64,000 nt of DNA from Tolypeutes matacus (GCA_026826555.1 JAKSZT010053764.1:19231280-19295279); one strand, 5' to 3'. Shown: positions 1 through 14,500, counted from the stretch's first letter. Numbers and translations: made by a program. Notes: generated from the letters alone by a model not told the origin.

Positions 1-960
1 AAATCCGGGCCTCTGCAAGTTTCCTTCAGTTTATCTGTCCTATGTTTGACAAACATCTGCTCTGCGCCCGATCCTGTGCTAGGCGGTGAGTGAGACAACT
101 GCTCACTTTCCTCGGAGTTTACAGCCGAAATGTATAGCCTAATTGTAAATTGTAAGCACCGGAAGGAAATGAACTGGGCGGTAGAGGATAGGGGAGCCTG
201 GGAAAGTAAGACCTAAAGCATAATAGGAGACAACCCTGAGCTCTAGGAGCAGAGGCAGTAACGCCCAGCGTCCCTGAGGTGGGAGCAATAGAAAGGGGCC
301 CTGTGCGGTGAGCTCGGGCTACAGCAGTACAAGGTAAAGCGAAAGGGGGGTAGAGTGCGGAGTAGTTTGAATTTTATTTTTATGCAGTGGGAATCCATTG
401 AAAGCTTATAAGTAAGTAAGGGAGAAACAGGATAGGAAGAATTGTTGTATATAATTTAGAAGTCCGGTAAGGAGGTCAGTAATAGTGGAGGTAGAAATTG
501 GAAGGTTAGAGGTATTTTTAAGGGGGACTTGGGCCTACTAATGGATTGAATGTGGCAGGCAAGGAAGAAAGGAATGTCAAGTCTAATTCTTGGATTTCTT
601 CCTTGAGCAGTGGAGTGGATGGTGTGCTATTGATTGAGATGGGAAAGAATAGGGTGAGAGAAAGTAGATGGGATGTTGTTTGGGGATAGTTTGCAGTGGA
701 GAAGTGGTTAAAGAATTATGTTTGGGATATATGCAGTGTTAGGTGCCTGTTAGACGCAAGCAGAGGTGTCAGGTAGGAAGTGAGATACACAGGCCTGGAG
801 CCTAAGGAGAAGTTCATAATGGAGAAATACTTTGGAAGTCCTCAGTGTAGAAAGGGTGAGATTGGATGAGATCATCTAGGGAGAAGTGTAGAAAGAGAAG
901 GAAAGTTTGCTAGGGAAAATACTGGAGGAATGCCAACATTTAGAGGTTGAATATTGATTG
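1..960. repeat. Ancient interspersed-repeat-like sequence upstream of PUM3
   Basis: No ORF and no CpG island. The text at 230-430 (CCCTGAGGTGGGAGCAAT, TTTGAATTTTATTTTTATGC, GGGAATCCATTGAAAG) and 720-940 (CAGGCCTGGAGCCTAAGG, GGATGAGATCATCTAGGGA) matches the style of a very common, highly diverged mammalian repeat. I cannot name the family with certainty. The PUM3 promoter is not evident here. Confidence 0.45.
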
Positions 961-1790
961 TTTACTACTTTCAAAGCACAGTACTAAGCCTGAAGGGATC
1001 AGTCACATAATCCTTTATGGGACATCTCTGATATTTACCTTCACAAGGCAGAATTGGGCTCTCTCAGCTTGGGTGACTCCCTTAATGCTTTGTATATACT
1101 TTGTTTTGTAATTTTCAACTTGTCTATCTCCTCTCTTAGACCACACCTTGATTTTTAAAAAAATATATATTTTCAATCCAATACCTGTCTAGCCCTCAAT
1201 AGCTGATTATTCAGTAAATTTCTGTAGGAGAGAGATGGAACCTTTCATGTATAACTTTAATGTAAAGCCCAAAGTATTAAGTTTTTGGAAAAACAAACAA
1301 ACAAACAAAAAAACCATAAAAGCATATCATAGGAATTAGAAGGAGAATCATTTGGTTAATAAAGAGGAGAGGCATATGTAGGAGAAATTATAAGAAAATA
1401 AGCTGGACAGGGTTTCTGTTGGTGAAGAGAATGACTTTAAAGTTTCGAACCTGGAAAAGAATAATAGGTAGTAAACTTGGTTCCAGTGTGATGTTTGTGA
1501 GTGGGGTAGGTTAGGGCCAAACCTAGAATGGCTGTGAATGCCAGTCTGAGTTCAAACTTTTTCCTGTAGGCAGTGGAATACTGTTGAAACTGTTGGAGCA
1601 GGAAAATGGCATGAAATAGATGTATTATTGGAAGATTAATCATGCAGTAAGGAGTGGACCACAACAAGTTAGATCTAAAAGCAGAACAGTCTTAGCAAGA
1701 AGCAACGAGGGATAATAAAGAGACAGGAAAAAGGGAAATTCTGAGAGTCATTGTGGAATGTGATGGTGGATATAAAGATACAGGGTCCTC
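961..1790. other. Upstream or intron-1 DNA with no gene
   Basis: AT-rich and non-coding. It holds a short (AAAC)n tract at about 1288-1315, and weak resemblance at 1490-1620 to the same ancient repeat seen near position 1. I see nothing else. Confidence 0.5.
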
Positions 1791-1799
1791 AAGCAAATG

Positions 1800-2010
1800 C
1801 ATTTTACTAAGTGAAGGAAGCAAGACTGCAAAGGCTTCCATTTATATGACATTCTTGAAAAAGCAAAACTAGAGGTTTGGAAAACAGGTAAGTGGTTGCT
1901 ACAGGTGGGGGGAAGAATTGGCTACAAAGGGGCCACACAGGAATTTTTAGAATGTTGAAACAGTTATGTAGGTACTATGGTGGTATTTCATTATATTTGA
2001 TTATGTGGTA
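1800..2010 (+). repeat. Old L1 3' UTR fragment
   Basis: The succession CCATTTATATGACATTC, AGTGGTTGCTACAGG, then a GGGGGGAAGAATTGG stretch and TTTTTAGAATGTTGAAA is the typical 3' untranslated region of mammalian L1M-type elements, in the + orientation. It is diverged, with no preserved tail. Confidence 0.6.
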
Positions 2011-2422
2011 AGAGCAATCCAGTGTTTATACATGGCTTTTTAGGAGTGACCAAGAAGTCAAATGGTAATTTTGTCAGTTATTCTTCACAAAGCCTTCCCA
2101 GGTTATATGATATAGAAACACTGGTGCTTAAACTTAATGTAAATAATGACCAGCATTATTTTTATCCAGTATTGTTGCTGAAGTGTTGCCTCCAGATATA
2201 TCACATTAGTGAAGGTATTTGTATGTTCTTAGTTTTTGTATTGATATTGTGTTCGTTTTCAATTTTACAGTCATAGGGTAAAATTAATGGCAAAATTACA
2301 ATAAGTGTAATTGCTGGACTTGTGTGGGTGCCCATGCTATACCCAGGTGATTTGTACCCCATCTGGAAACTGCTCTCTCATAAGATGCAATTCAGTGATC
2401 CTTGTTTCTTTGTTTTTTCCAG

Positions 2423-2514
2423 AGTTACTGTGATGGAAGTCAAAGGGAAACAAAAATTCACAGGAAAGGATACAAAGGCATCACAAGAAAAACGCAGATT
2501 TCATAAAAACAATG
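2423..2514 (+). CDS. PUM3: PUM3 coding exon 1 (start codon exon)
   Basis: The acceptor is a pyrimidine-rich stretch ending TTTTTTCCAG. Ten bases of 5' UTR precede the ATG at 2433, which has G at -3 and G at +4, a strong Kozak context. The exon codes residues 1-27 (MEVKGKQKF to HKNN) and leaves one base over. The donor is ATG|GTAAGA. Because the exon has a splice acceptor, at least one 5' noncoding exon must lie upstream. Confidence 0.93.
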
Positions 2515-5500
2515 GTAAGACAGTCATAGCAAAACATGCTTCACAGCATGGTTGTTTGAACTATTACGATTGGAGCGTAGGTGGTGGTGGTAGGGCGAGG
2601 GGACCTGTAGCAGTTCAAACTGTATTCATGAGCTAGGATTAGCATTAAAATACTAGGTAGGAGTAGGCATTAATGCATACGAGTTAGCATGTACCCTCTG
2701 AAATTTGCATGTTTGAAAATTGCCAGAATAATTGAGGAATGCTATACATGATACTCGTGAAGGACCCTATCTCAGCCAGTGATGCTGATGCCTCATTTCA
2801 TTCACACTAATTAACTACAGCATTTTAATTAATGTTTGATAAATCGGGCTGGTTAACTAAATACTTCTAGCTTCAAGATTTATAATTGTGATGTTTTCAT
2901 TGTTCCATCAGGTGTCACTATTGCAAAATGGAAGAGTCAGGGACTGTAAATAACTATGTTTCCTAAGCAATCCTTGTTTTTTTCTTGTCATATCTTAGGG
3001 TTTAGCTGTCTGCAGCTTTTATCTCATTTGTTAGGTACTTTGCAAGTTTTGCTGACCAAAGAAGGTTTTTGCCAAATAACTTTCATCTTTTTTTTTTTTT
3101 TAAAGATTTTATTTATTTATTTATTTATTTATTTATCCCCACTTGATGCTTGTGCTTGCTGTGTCCGTTTGCTGTGCGTTTTTCTGTGTCTGATTGTCTC
3201 CCTTTGTTGGGTCGTCCTGCTGCGTCAGCTCACCGTGCGGCCCGGGCTGGCTTGCCTTCACCAGGAAGCTCCGGAAATCGAATCCGGGACCTCCCATATG
3301 GTAAACGGGAGCCCTATCAATTGAGCCACATCCGCTTCACCCAAATAACTTTCTTACAGGCTTTGAAAAAATTTTTCTCTTAACTAGAATTTTTGCTTTG
3401 TCTCTGATATACTTTCTAAAATTCGAGTATTCATTTTATCCTCAGAATTCTATTATTTCATTGACCATTCACAATTTTATGTAAAGATTTTAATGACATG
3501 GAGTCATTAAAGTAGAATAGAAAGATGTATAATTAATTTCTCATTTGTACTCTATGCTTAGAACTAGAGAAATACTCCAAACTGTCAACAGTGGTTGATT
3601 CTATCTAGATGATAGAATTATGCGTAGGTTTTATTATGATACTTTCTAGGTTCGTTTTAATGAACCTATATTGTAATTTTATAATCATGGAAAGAATGTC
3701 TTTTGTTGTGATTTTTTTTTTTTTTAAACCCACTTTTTTCAAAAGAGTGAATATTTGAGAATAAGACAAAGTAAGTTTCATCAAAGAGAGTGTAAATTTC
3801 TGTAACAGATACAATGTAGTAGATAGAACACATCTAGGCCCAGGATCATTGAACTAATAATTATTATTGTCACTAGATTCTGTTCCTTCAAAGACATTCC
3901 CAAGAAAAGTTACTAAGGAAAGTGGACCTAAGATCACCTCTAAGAATTTTGAGAAAGGTGCCACAAAACCTGGGAAAAAAGGTGTGAAGCAGTTCAAGAG
4001 TAAGCAGCCAGGAGATAAAGTACCAAAGAACAAATTCCAACAGGCAAATAAATTCAACAAGAGAAAATTCCAGCCAGACAGTAAAAGTGAAGGTAAGCGC
4101 TAATTCTGTTAGCATATTCTGCAGAGACCTTATCCTGCTTGAACTTTTGCCTGAACCATTGTGAACATGGACTCTTAGAAGTCCATTAGGGACCTCCTAT
4201 TCTTGTTCCTTAGCAGGCAGTGTTTTGTGTGGGGTGGGGGAGCCATAGGTTGGCTTAAATAAAAAACAGCTTAGACCAGTCTATTTTAATAAACCTATCG
4301 GATGGGTTAGATCCAGTAAGCAGTTCTAGTGAAGATGTAGTGGCCATGTGATTTAGTTTTAACTGGTTCAGTACAAGTTGCTGAATAATTGGACATGTTG
4401 GCAGGGCTCCTATTTAACTATTGAATCAAACTGCTAATCTCTTCTTCACGATGTTCAAGGGCTCATTTCTAACCCAGAGTTCTGCTCTATTGTACAACAT
4501 GCCCCTGTTGTGCATTTTCCTGTACTGGTCTGTAACAGGCAGCTTCTAGGTTACTTGTCCTGGCATACGTATTTCTTTCCTGCAACACTGTGAGAATTAA
4601 GTCCCTGTCATGCTTTCGCTCTGGTTCCTCTTTCTTTGGGAGATGAGTTTCTTACATCTCAAAATTCAACTCTGAATTTATTTCTTCATATTTTCTAGCA
4701 ACTGAGGGGGATTGGATACTAGGCATCCCCAAAATTGACATGTCTGCTACAACTTAGAACAGCATAGGTCATGTCATGTGTGCCTAGATATTTGTGGAAT
4801 CCATTTAGCTCTGGATTGGAGCTATCTTCTGCTGTATGGGACAGCCATGCCCTAATATTGATGATAAATAGACTGTTCATTGCTTATAGTTCTCTGTGTG
4901 TCCAGATAGGAAATAAATAAGTAAACTATAAAGAGGAAAATTAAATAAATTGGGGTATAATGTACAGCCATGAAAAATAATGTTCCCGAGGAATATTTAG
5001 TTTCATGTGAAAAGGCCTATAATATAATAATAAGTGAAAAGACTTAAGATTGTGAATTTCTAAAGAAGATTAATATAAATTAAGCATGCATAGAAAAAAG
5101 GGCAATAAGGAAGTAAAATGTCACTGGTTATTTCTGTATTGAGGGATTTTTATTTAAATTATTCTTTATTTAGTTTCAGAACTGATTATACCTAAAGTCC
5201 AGTGATCTTAAGGTTTTAAAGTAGAATTTTATTTTACAATTGAAAAAGATGATTAAAAACTTTCCATTTTTCCCATTGTTTTTTAATCCTTTTTAATTTA
5301 ATTTTCTTCCTAATAGATAGCCTGTTAAGAATAAATAAATAGCTGTTGAGTGAATAAATGATTGGTTTTAACTAAATTTAAAATGTATAAACTTTTCAGA
5401 AAGTGAAATAAGGTATACATTTACAGGGGATGATATTTTCCTTATTCTAGCTTCCACAATAAGTATTGACCCTGATAAGTGATAGCCCTGTGTACCTAGT

Positions 5501-8500
5501 TTGTATTTGTTTACGGCACCCAGAATGTTAAATGTAATTGAAAAGCATTTCTGTAACAATTAGAATCAGCAGCCAAGAAACCTAGATGGGATGATTTCAA
5601 AAAGAAGAAGAAAGAGCTGAAGCAGAGCAGGCAACTCAGTGATAAAACCAACTATGACATTGTTGTTCGGGCCAAGCAGATTTGGGAGCTCTTAAGAAGG
5701 TAATGCTACCTAATGGCATCTTTATTGGTTTCTTGGAGACAATGGAAAATATTAGTGTACCTTGTAAATAGTGAGCTGCCCTAAAATAAATGACATAGCA
5801 CTTGGGTTATTTAGGGAGTACTTACAACACCCCAGTAAAGGCATTGGTATTTGGATGTCTGCCAATTGCAGAAACGTGTGGATTTGACATCCTTCCTGAG
5901 AGATTTCTGAGAAGATGAAGACAATTTCTTATCAGCTAGGTTTTGAGATATTTATTAAGTATTTTGTATCTTGGACTCATTCTGAAGTTCTGGCTGTTAA
6001 GAGTTCGATTGATGCATAAAATTATACCTTATGAGATGAGTTTCTGCATTTGAGAAAATTACTTTTCTCTGGCTGCTCTGGAATAGTAATTTTGATGTCA
6101 AAGGTTTACTGCCTTCAAAAAGAAAATCATGCTGAACTGGGTGAAAACATAGCAGTATGGTTTTTAGTTTAGCATGGTTTAAAATAATTACTTAAGTTTG
6201 TTTCTTCCTCTTCTCTTTTATAGAAAAGACTGTGACAAAGAAAAAAGAGTAAAATTGATGAGTGATTTGCAGAAGTTGATTCGAGGGAAAATTAAAACTG
6301 TAAGTAGGGCATACTCATAGTTGCAGTTTTAAGCAGTCAAAATTAACTCACAGTGAAGGGTGACCATTTGTAACAGGTGAACTTTTCATTGTTTCAAATG
6401 TATTTGGCCAAAAATTTAATAGTGAAGGAACTTTACTGGGAGGGATTTGTAAAAACACTATGAAGTATTTGGCTGTGTCATTTTTTAATAATTTACTTAA
6501 ATCAATGTTCTCTTAAAGGTATCTTGAAGAATTTATTAATTCAGTAGTATTTATTTGAAAATCCTGCTCTAAGCTCCATGTTTTAAATCACTGGCCTTTG
6601 TATTTGTGGTACAAACATTTGATTAAATTTTTTTTGTTTCATTTCTTGCTTTTACATACCATCATACAAAGATCTTTAACTAAAATATATTAGATTTGGA
6701 AGTTAGTAATTTTCATTGTTACTGCTTAACTCTGTTTTATAATAAACTTCCATTGACTCTATTTATTTGGATAAATACTTAATGGCTGTAAACTTGCAAG
6801 ACAACACACTCCAGTAGCTTTGGGAACCCTGGAGGGTACAGCCTTTGTCAAATCATGTACTTAGCTCTAATCAGATATACCATATTGCAGTTTGAAGGAA
6901 TGTCTTGAAACAAGAAGTCTCCGGCTGCTTTCCTTTAAATCCAGGGCCATCTTTTTAAGATAGACCTACCTTTTGGCTGTAGCAGTAGTCTGTTATCCTC
7001 AACTTACAAATATTTCATACTTACAATCCTTTTCCAACTACCCTTAGATTTTCCTGCGTAACCACAGACGTGGGAGTTCATTGGGTCTTCAAATTCTGGC
7101 TCTGCACTTAAGATATATGTGCCTCTGGACAATAATAACCCATTCATCGATTATTTATCATATGCTAGGAATTGTGTTAACCAGTGTATATGTTTTCTCA
7201 CGTAACTCATGCCACCATCTCGATTGTACATGTGAGACATTTGGGGCTCAGAGAAGTTAAATTTCTTGCCCAGGGATACAGGAGTAGCAAGTTCCTTAGC
7301 TTTTCATAACCTCACTTTTCTCATCTGTAAAGTGGGAATAGCAACACCTCACTCTTAAGGTTGCTTTGAGGCTGAAAATGAAAAAAATATATATATATAT
7401 ATTTAAAGCACTTACATTGGTTGTAGGAGATGCTCATTGTGTGCACAAATGCACATACACTACTCGGCCATCTTTCGGGAAATGTAACCCAACTTCAGAT
7501 GTAAAGACCAACAAATTTACCTCTAATGTTGATGTTACTTTATCTTACCATGAGTAAAAAAGGTCAACAAAAGAAATGTTTTTATAACCATCTCACCAAA
7601 AAAAGCCTTAGTTTTTTAAAACGTTTAATCAAAGAAATCTGAACAACCCTTCCTTAGAGAAATTCTTCTGAAATCTAGCTTTCACCTTCTGACTTGTAGT
7701 TAAAAATAAAAATTCAAAAACAGAGTGAGCAACAAGTAAGAACTTTTGAAATAGACAGGTACTGTAGCATTAATAAAAATTATTTTGCATGATTGATTAT
7801 CTGGTTATTGCTATAGAAAATTGACAGGAGGACCTTGAATGAAGATCATATCCATCCTAATATTTGCAAGGAAGGGATGGATTGGAGAATCAGATTTGAA
7901 ATACAACAGCTTTTCTAGAAATATAACTGTATGTGTGTACAGGGATTTATAATGAAAATATTAGAAATGGAGTAAATGATAATGTAATTGTTAGTGTGTG
8001 TATCAATATATTTATATAGCAAGACTTTTTTGATTAATTTTTATCTGTACCATTAGTTGCCAATGTCAAACATTCTTTTTTTTTTTTTTTTAAACTTGAA
8101 ATATTCCCCTTTTAGGGAAGATAACATTCAGAGAAATGAGAATTATAGAGCATATTGCTAGACAGTCTTGGTTTGGTTTGAATTATAATTATAGGAATCT
8201 TGTGAAATAGTTAAATCTATTCCTGTCTAAATGCCATTATTAATTATATCTATAAAATGTGATAGCAGCAAAACCAAAGAATGCCAGTTTTAACTTGTTC
8301 TGTACAATTTTAACAAGTATTTCTATTCCAAGTAATTTAATTTGATTTTATCCACAAAGACCCTACTTTCCTTCTAACAGGAAATTCTAAAAGAAGTAGA
8401 AATGAAACAATAAGAGGGGGTCATAAACCGTTAGAGGAAGTTAGTGTAAAGGCCCAAAATGTTTTTCCTACAGATTGCATTTGCACATGATTCAACACGT

Positions 8501-11500
8501 GTCATCCAGTGTTACATTCAGTATGGTAATGAAGAACAGAGAAAAGAGGCTTTTGAAGAATTGAGAGGTACTTGTTATACATTGTAGTTGAAAGATTTGT
8601 TGTAATCATTTGTAATAAGTCACTTGCTTTCTCTTGAAATACCTAAGACTCTCCTGGAAAATAATTCTGTTGAGGTAAAGCAGTGTGTCCTCTGCAGGGC
8701 CTGTTTTGTTTTTTTCTTTGGCTTTATTTGTTCTTTGTCTGGGACAAATAAAGCAGAGAGTTATTTATGTTCCCAATGGTGTGTGTTAAATTTAGTTCTT
8801 TCCTTTGTTTTAGGAGGACTGAAATGAGAATGCCATATCATTGTGATTTGTTTTTCAGATAATTTGGTTGAATTAAGTAAATCCAAATATTCCAGAAATA
8901 TTGTTAAGAAATTTCTCATGTATGGGTAAGTTTTGTTTTTTTTTAAACAACATATTTTTTTTTCTTTGTTTTTTAAAGGAGTGGATGTTGGTGGTAAACA
9001 TAAATTACTTATACAGCCTGTCATCGTAATAATAGCCTTAAGCAAATGCTTATAATGTTTCCAGGAAGTGTAAACTTAAAAACAGTTATTGAAATTAATG
9101 TGAAATTATGGTACTAGCTTTGCCATCCTTAATGGTATGTTTTTATTATATCTCTAAGCTCTAGAAGAAGGGAAATGGAGTATTTAACCTGTAATTAGTT
9201 TCCAGTGTTTAGAGGGTAAAGGGTTGGAGTGGCTGCGGAGGAGACTCAAAGGTAATTGACAAGATTGGAGGAGTCTTGGAATTAGGTGAAATTGATACTT
9301 GTCTTGACTTAACTTTTTTGGTGTAATTCTTTGTGAGAATATGATAACCAAAACCAGAAAAGTGCAGTACACGCAATTGGCAACATTTTCAAAAAATGTA
9401 TTCATATTTCCCTGTGTCTTTGACTTTTATCTTCTCTCTTTTTGTTCCATGTTCCATCCAAGTTTGTTTTTAAGGAGGTACTAGGATTGAACCCAGGACC
9501 TTAAACATGGGTAGCAGGTACTCAACCACTGAGCTATATTTGCTCCCCAGTGGGAGGTTTGTTTTTTTTTTTCGTTTGTTTTTAGGAGGTACCAGGGATC
9601 GAACCCAGGACCTCGTACATGGGAAGCAGGGGCTCAACCACTTGAGCTATATCTGTTCTCCATCATCCTACCTTTTTTTTTTAAACCTAAGGAGTTTCAT
9701 AATAGGAATTGACATTGTGTGCTTACCGTGTGCCAGACAGTGTTCTTGGTGCAACCTAACTCATTTAATCCTCAAAACAACCTTATTCTTTCTATTCTGT
9801 GGCTGAGGAAGCTGAGGCACAGAGAGGTTAAATAACTTACTCAAGGTTTCCCAGCTGGTAAGCAGAGCCAGGTTTTGAGTCCAGGCAGGCTGGCTACTGA
9901 ATAGCTTAGAAAGCTTGACATGGAAATCGAGGCAATTGGATTTTTCTACTCATAAGCATTACTCTATGGGAGCCATTCCACACACATTCATGAGTTCTCA
10001 GGAGAAATAAGCTATTTTTGGTTGCCACCCAGTTTTCTCCTTTTATCATTTTTTTTCCCCATGATTATGTTACATTTAGAAGTAAACCACAGATTGCAGA
10101 GATAATCAAAAGTTTTAGAGGGCAAGTGAGGAAGATGCTGCGGCATACAGAAGCATCGGCCATCGTGGAGTATGCCTATAATGACAAAGCCATTTTGGAG
10201 CAGAGGAACATGCTGACAGAGGAGCTCTATGGGAATACATTTCAGCTTTACAAGGTGACATTTCAAGATTTTTTAAAAGTATTTTTTATTCTTTCTTTGT
10301 GCTCTTCCTTCCTTCTTCCAATGTCCTAGTTTCAGCATATGTTTTTACTTTGGTTGTTTAAGAGACCATCTTATATCTTTTATTCTCTTAGATTATTTTG
10401 ACTATGGTGTAGTGTGTAAGCGATTATACTTATATTTCTCTTTCTGCCAGGGTACCACCTTTAGATCCCTTTTTAATTAAACTACTTTTGTTACTCTCTC
10501 CTGAGTGCTCTGTGTAATGCTTCAGTTCTTCTGTTTCTACAGGCAGTCAGGCCAAGGTAAAGGGCTCTAAATAGCTAGTGAACCTTTGCAACCACCTGCT
10601 AACCAGCTTTGGCTTAAGTGCATTGGGCTCTCTTTTGCTCCTTTCACTCACATTTCTTCGTATGTGTGGATTTTCCTTCTCCAGATTGTATCCTGAGAGG
10701 ACGGGGAATAGAGAGGCTAATTCTTGGTGTAGTTCAGTGATTGAATCTGAGAAAGGCCAGTAATGGGACTAGTACAGCTAAAGCGTCCATTTCAAACTAT
10801 GGAACATAAATACACACGTTTATCTGAAGGAAAATGTGCTCTGAAAGTACCTATTGGCTGGTTGACTTGGTTGGTTGGTTAACTTGGCTCTTAAGATATG
10901 CTGGGTGTACAGACTGAGAATCAGGTAATCAAGAATACTCCATTACTAATTGTTGTTAGGAATTACTCCCAATAGCAGGGCTTTTATTACGTAAATATGG
11001 GAGATCCGCAGATTTACTCAGTTTGTTTAAACTGACTGTAATTGCTTTTCTTTGTTCTAAAGTTGAAAAACTTGATTAAATTTAGAGGGGTTTTGCTTTT
11101 TCTTTTGTTGCAGTCAGCAGATCACCCAACCCTGGAAAAAGTATTAGAGATACAGCCAGAGAAACTAGAGCTTATTATGGATGAAATGAAACAGATACTT
11201 ACTCCAATGGCCCAGAAGTAAGAAAGGTGTTCTTGTTTTTTTCTTAAGAAGTGACATTTGAAGGAGAAAAGTTTTATGTAACTCTGGCATAGAAAAGATG
11301 GATATTTCCTCCTTACTATTGTTAACCTGTCCTAAATAAGAGTTTGTGAAATTTTTATTTGAAATCATTCTTTGATATAAAATGGGCGTGCTTTTTCTGA
11401 TGTTCAATACTGTAAAATGGTTTTTATAAACATTTAATAATGGTTTATAAACTTCTTAAAGCATTGAACATTTTTTCCCCTCAAAGTTTTATGTTGATCT

Positions 11501-14500
11501 CCTTTAAATTAGTTTAACAAATATAGTCTGTTACTTAGATTGATTTGTAAGGCCTATTAGAAGCCCATGCATGGGACACTTCTAAAATACTCAGAACAGT
11601 GCCATGGCAAAAGCAACGTAAGTTTTTGTTTCCTCCTTGGATATGCCACGTGAACTTGTAGATCTATCTATGATGCCTGACCATCAGCCTCTACCTGAAT
11701 TCACCAACTTATCGTGCTAGGAGGCTTGGATCAACTAGAAGTCATTGCAGTTGTTGATATTGCTTTAATTTATTTACGTTTTAATTCTGTTAAAGTTATT
11801 TTATGAAACTGTACATTGTGAAGGATGCTTGACAGCAAAAAAGCAGCTATTAAAAAAATAGGTCCACATGTATGGATTTCTAAGCATGTGAAGAGGATGG
11901 AGCATATTTTGAATGATGATTTCATCTTTGCTGATTAAATACTAGAAATATGTTACTCTGGTCTTTGTTGTAAATGACACTAAATCAATTTTGCAGTTAG
12001 TATTGCTGAACAATGCAACGTATCTTATGACAAAATACATTTAGAAACCCATTTCATTTGCTTGATTATTTTAAAGGACAATTGAGATTGTCCTCTCTGT
12101 GTATTACTGTATGTAAGAATCTGACAGTTTTGTTTGTTTTTCTGTTTTCAGGGAAGCTGTTATTAAACACTCATTGGTTCATAAAGTATTCTTGGACTTT
12201 TTTACCTTTGCACCCCCAAAACCAAGATCAGTAAGTTCTTTTAGTTTTTAAGCCAAAGCATAGAGGATGAGCCATGTAGATATGTGAAGCACTACTTTTG
12301 ATGTCTTTTGGAAATATTAAAAGGCTGTTTCTTTATTTAGAGAAGATAATTCATTAAACTCCCTATGAACAAGCCTGCCAGTTCCATTTAGGTATTTATA
12401 AGACAGCTATCCTACTTTTATTAATTCTATTCGATTTTTATATTTTAATTAAAATCCAGCGAGTATCTAACCTAATCTGAAAATTAAGAAATGGGGAGGA
12501 ATATTTAGCATCCTGGTAGTTTTAAATTCTTTGTAGACTTAGGTAAATGTTATTTAAGGTAGATGTTATTTTCAAGGTGGAGAATTAATATAATTTCCAG
12601 AGGTAACGCAATGGTTAACTCAAAAATGGAAACCTCAGCCAAAATTAGTGTTTGGGACTCTGCATATTATATACTTAACTCTTTTAGGGGAAAGCATATT
12701 ATTTAAAAAATTCCCTTCTTACTATGGCCACCTCCTAGCCTTCTTTTTCTTGGCAAATCATTTAAAATATCTTATCATTATCATCAATCATTTAAAATCA
12801 TTTAAAATATCTATACATTTAGCCTGTGACTTTTTTTTTTTAAATAGGCATTGGTAAACTCAAGTCTTTTCTTGAATTGGAATTGTTTTCCAGCAGTATT
12901 TGCTGCTATTGATAGGAAAGAGATTGTTTCTGTGTGATTATTTACAAAATTAAAAATGAGATTGTTTACTACCTATGGTCTCTTCCTTTCATTCTCTGTG
13001 CATATCTTTCCCTCTTCACTACCACTTCCCATCCCAATAGACAGATAAAAAGGCAGGAAGAAAGAAAAAAGTTAACCAGAGCCCTGACAGCATTTGTTCC
13101 CTAGGAAATGATCGAAGCCATCCGAGACGCAGTGGTGTACCTGGCACATACACACGATGGCGCCAGAGTGGCCATGCACTGCCTCTGGCACGGCACGCCA
13201 AAGGTATGTCCTTCAGCAGCTTGCATGTTGAAGCCTGTCAGGTAGGGCTGCCTTATCTGAAGGCTTTCCTTAGACTTTCAGGCTCCTGTGGTCTTTGCCC
13301 CATTGTACATAAACATCTTGACAAAGCTGTGCTTCAGGACCTCGCAGGAATTAGCTATTTAAGGACTAGCTTTTCTTTGCTGTGGGAGAAACCTTGAGTT
13401 CCATACTTTCATGGAAGTGTGGTAAGAGATCTGCCAAGCAAGTAAACACAATATTTGTGTTTGGCTTAAGTTTATAAATGTTTTGATACCTGTTAGGCTC
13501 TTAATTCCTTATTTAATGATCTTACTGAGAGAAAAGGGCAGGAGGAAGAGATAATAGACAGCCACGAAATTGCTCCTGTGGGTGTTAAGAATTTTTATGA
13601 CAAAGATAAAGATCCATATTCACCACAGAAGTTGAAATAAAAATTATAGTCATTTCCTTGATCAGTTTAATTCTACCTTTAAAAGACAAACTTTATCTAC
13701 TTTTTTATTCAAATTTAATTTTGATTCAGCAAATATGTACTGAATGCCTTCTTTCTGTATTTTAAAGTCTATTAGAATACATTCAAAGATAATTCGGATG
13801 TTGGAAGAGGGATCTCTTGGGTCTAGATGTAAAGGGAGAAGGTTTACCTCAGTTTGCCTTGCAACTTGCAAATTTTACAGCTCCATATCTATGTCTGAAG
13901 GGATCGTCACATAGAAGTCTAAGATTATAATAGCTCTAAGACAGGGGTTCTTAACCAGGGGTCCGTGAGCTTGAATTGAAATTCAAAAGAAGCATTCTTG
14001 TGGGGATGTGTTGGTGTAGGTATGATATATTTATTAAATAATAAATACCTTGGGATTAGGGTTAGTAGGAGGTCTGTAGTTTTCACCTGCCTGACAGAGA
14101 GGTCTGTGGAACAAAAAAGATTAAGAACCCCTGCTATAAGAGGACTTGCAATAGTATATTGCAATTTTTTATTCTGGCTTCAAACTTATTTCGCTAATCA
14201 AAAGTATGCCACTCAGATGATAATTTAATCTTAAATAAAATTTTCAACTATGGAATATCCTTAACCCATAACTAAAAGTTCATTGAAGCATTTTTTTTTT
14301 TTTTTCTTTTTAAGGACAGGAAAGTGATTGTGAAAACAATGAAATCTTATGTTGAAAAGGTGGCTAATGTAAGTATAATATAATTACACATTTTTTAATA
14401 GTAAAATTAATTCATGTCTATTTTTAAAAATTTGAAAAATTCTGGAAATTACCAAGAAGAAAATTATACTCATTGTTTTATTTTATTGCAGTCGTTTTTT

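Noticed and set aside
1..400. PUM3 promoter or CpG island at the left edge
   Set aside because: CpG density is low and the text looks like an ancient repeat. The promoter is more likely left of the window.
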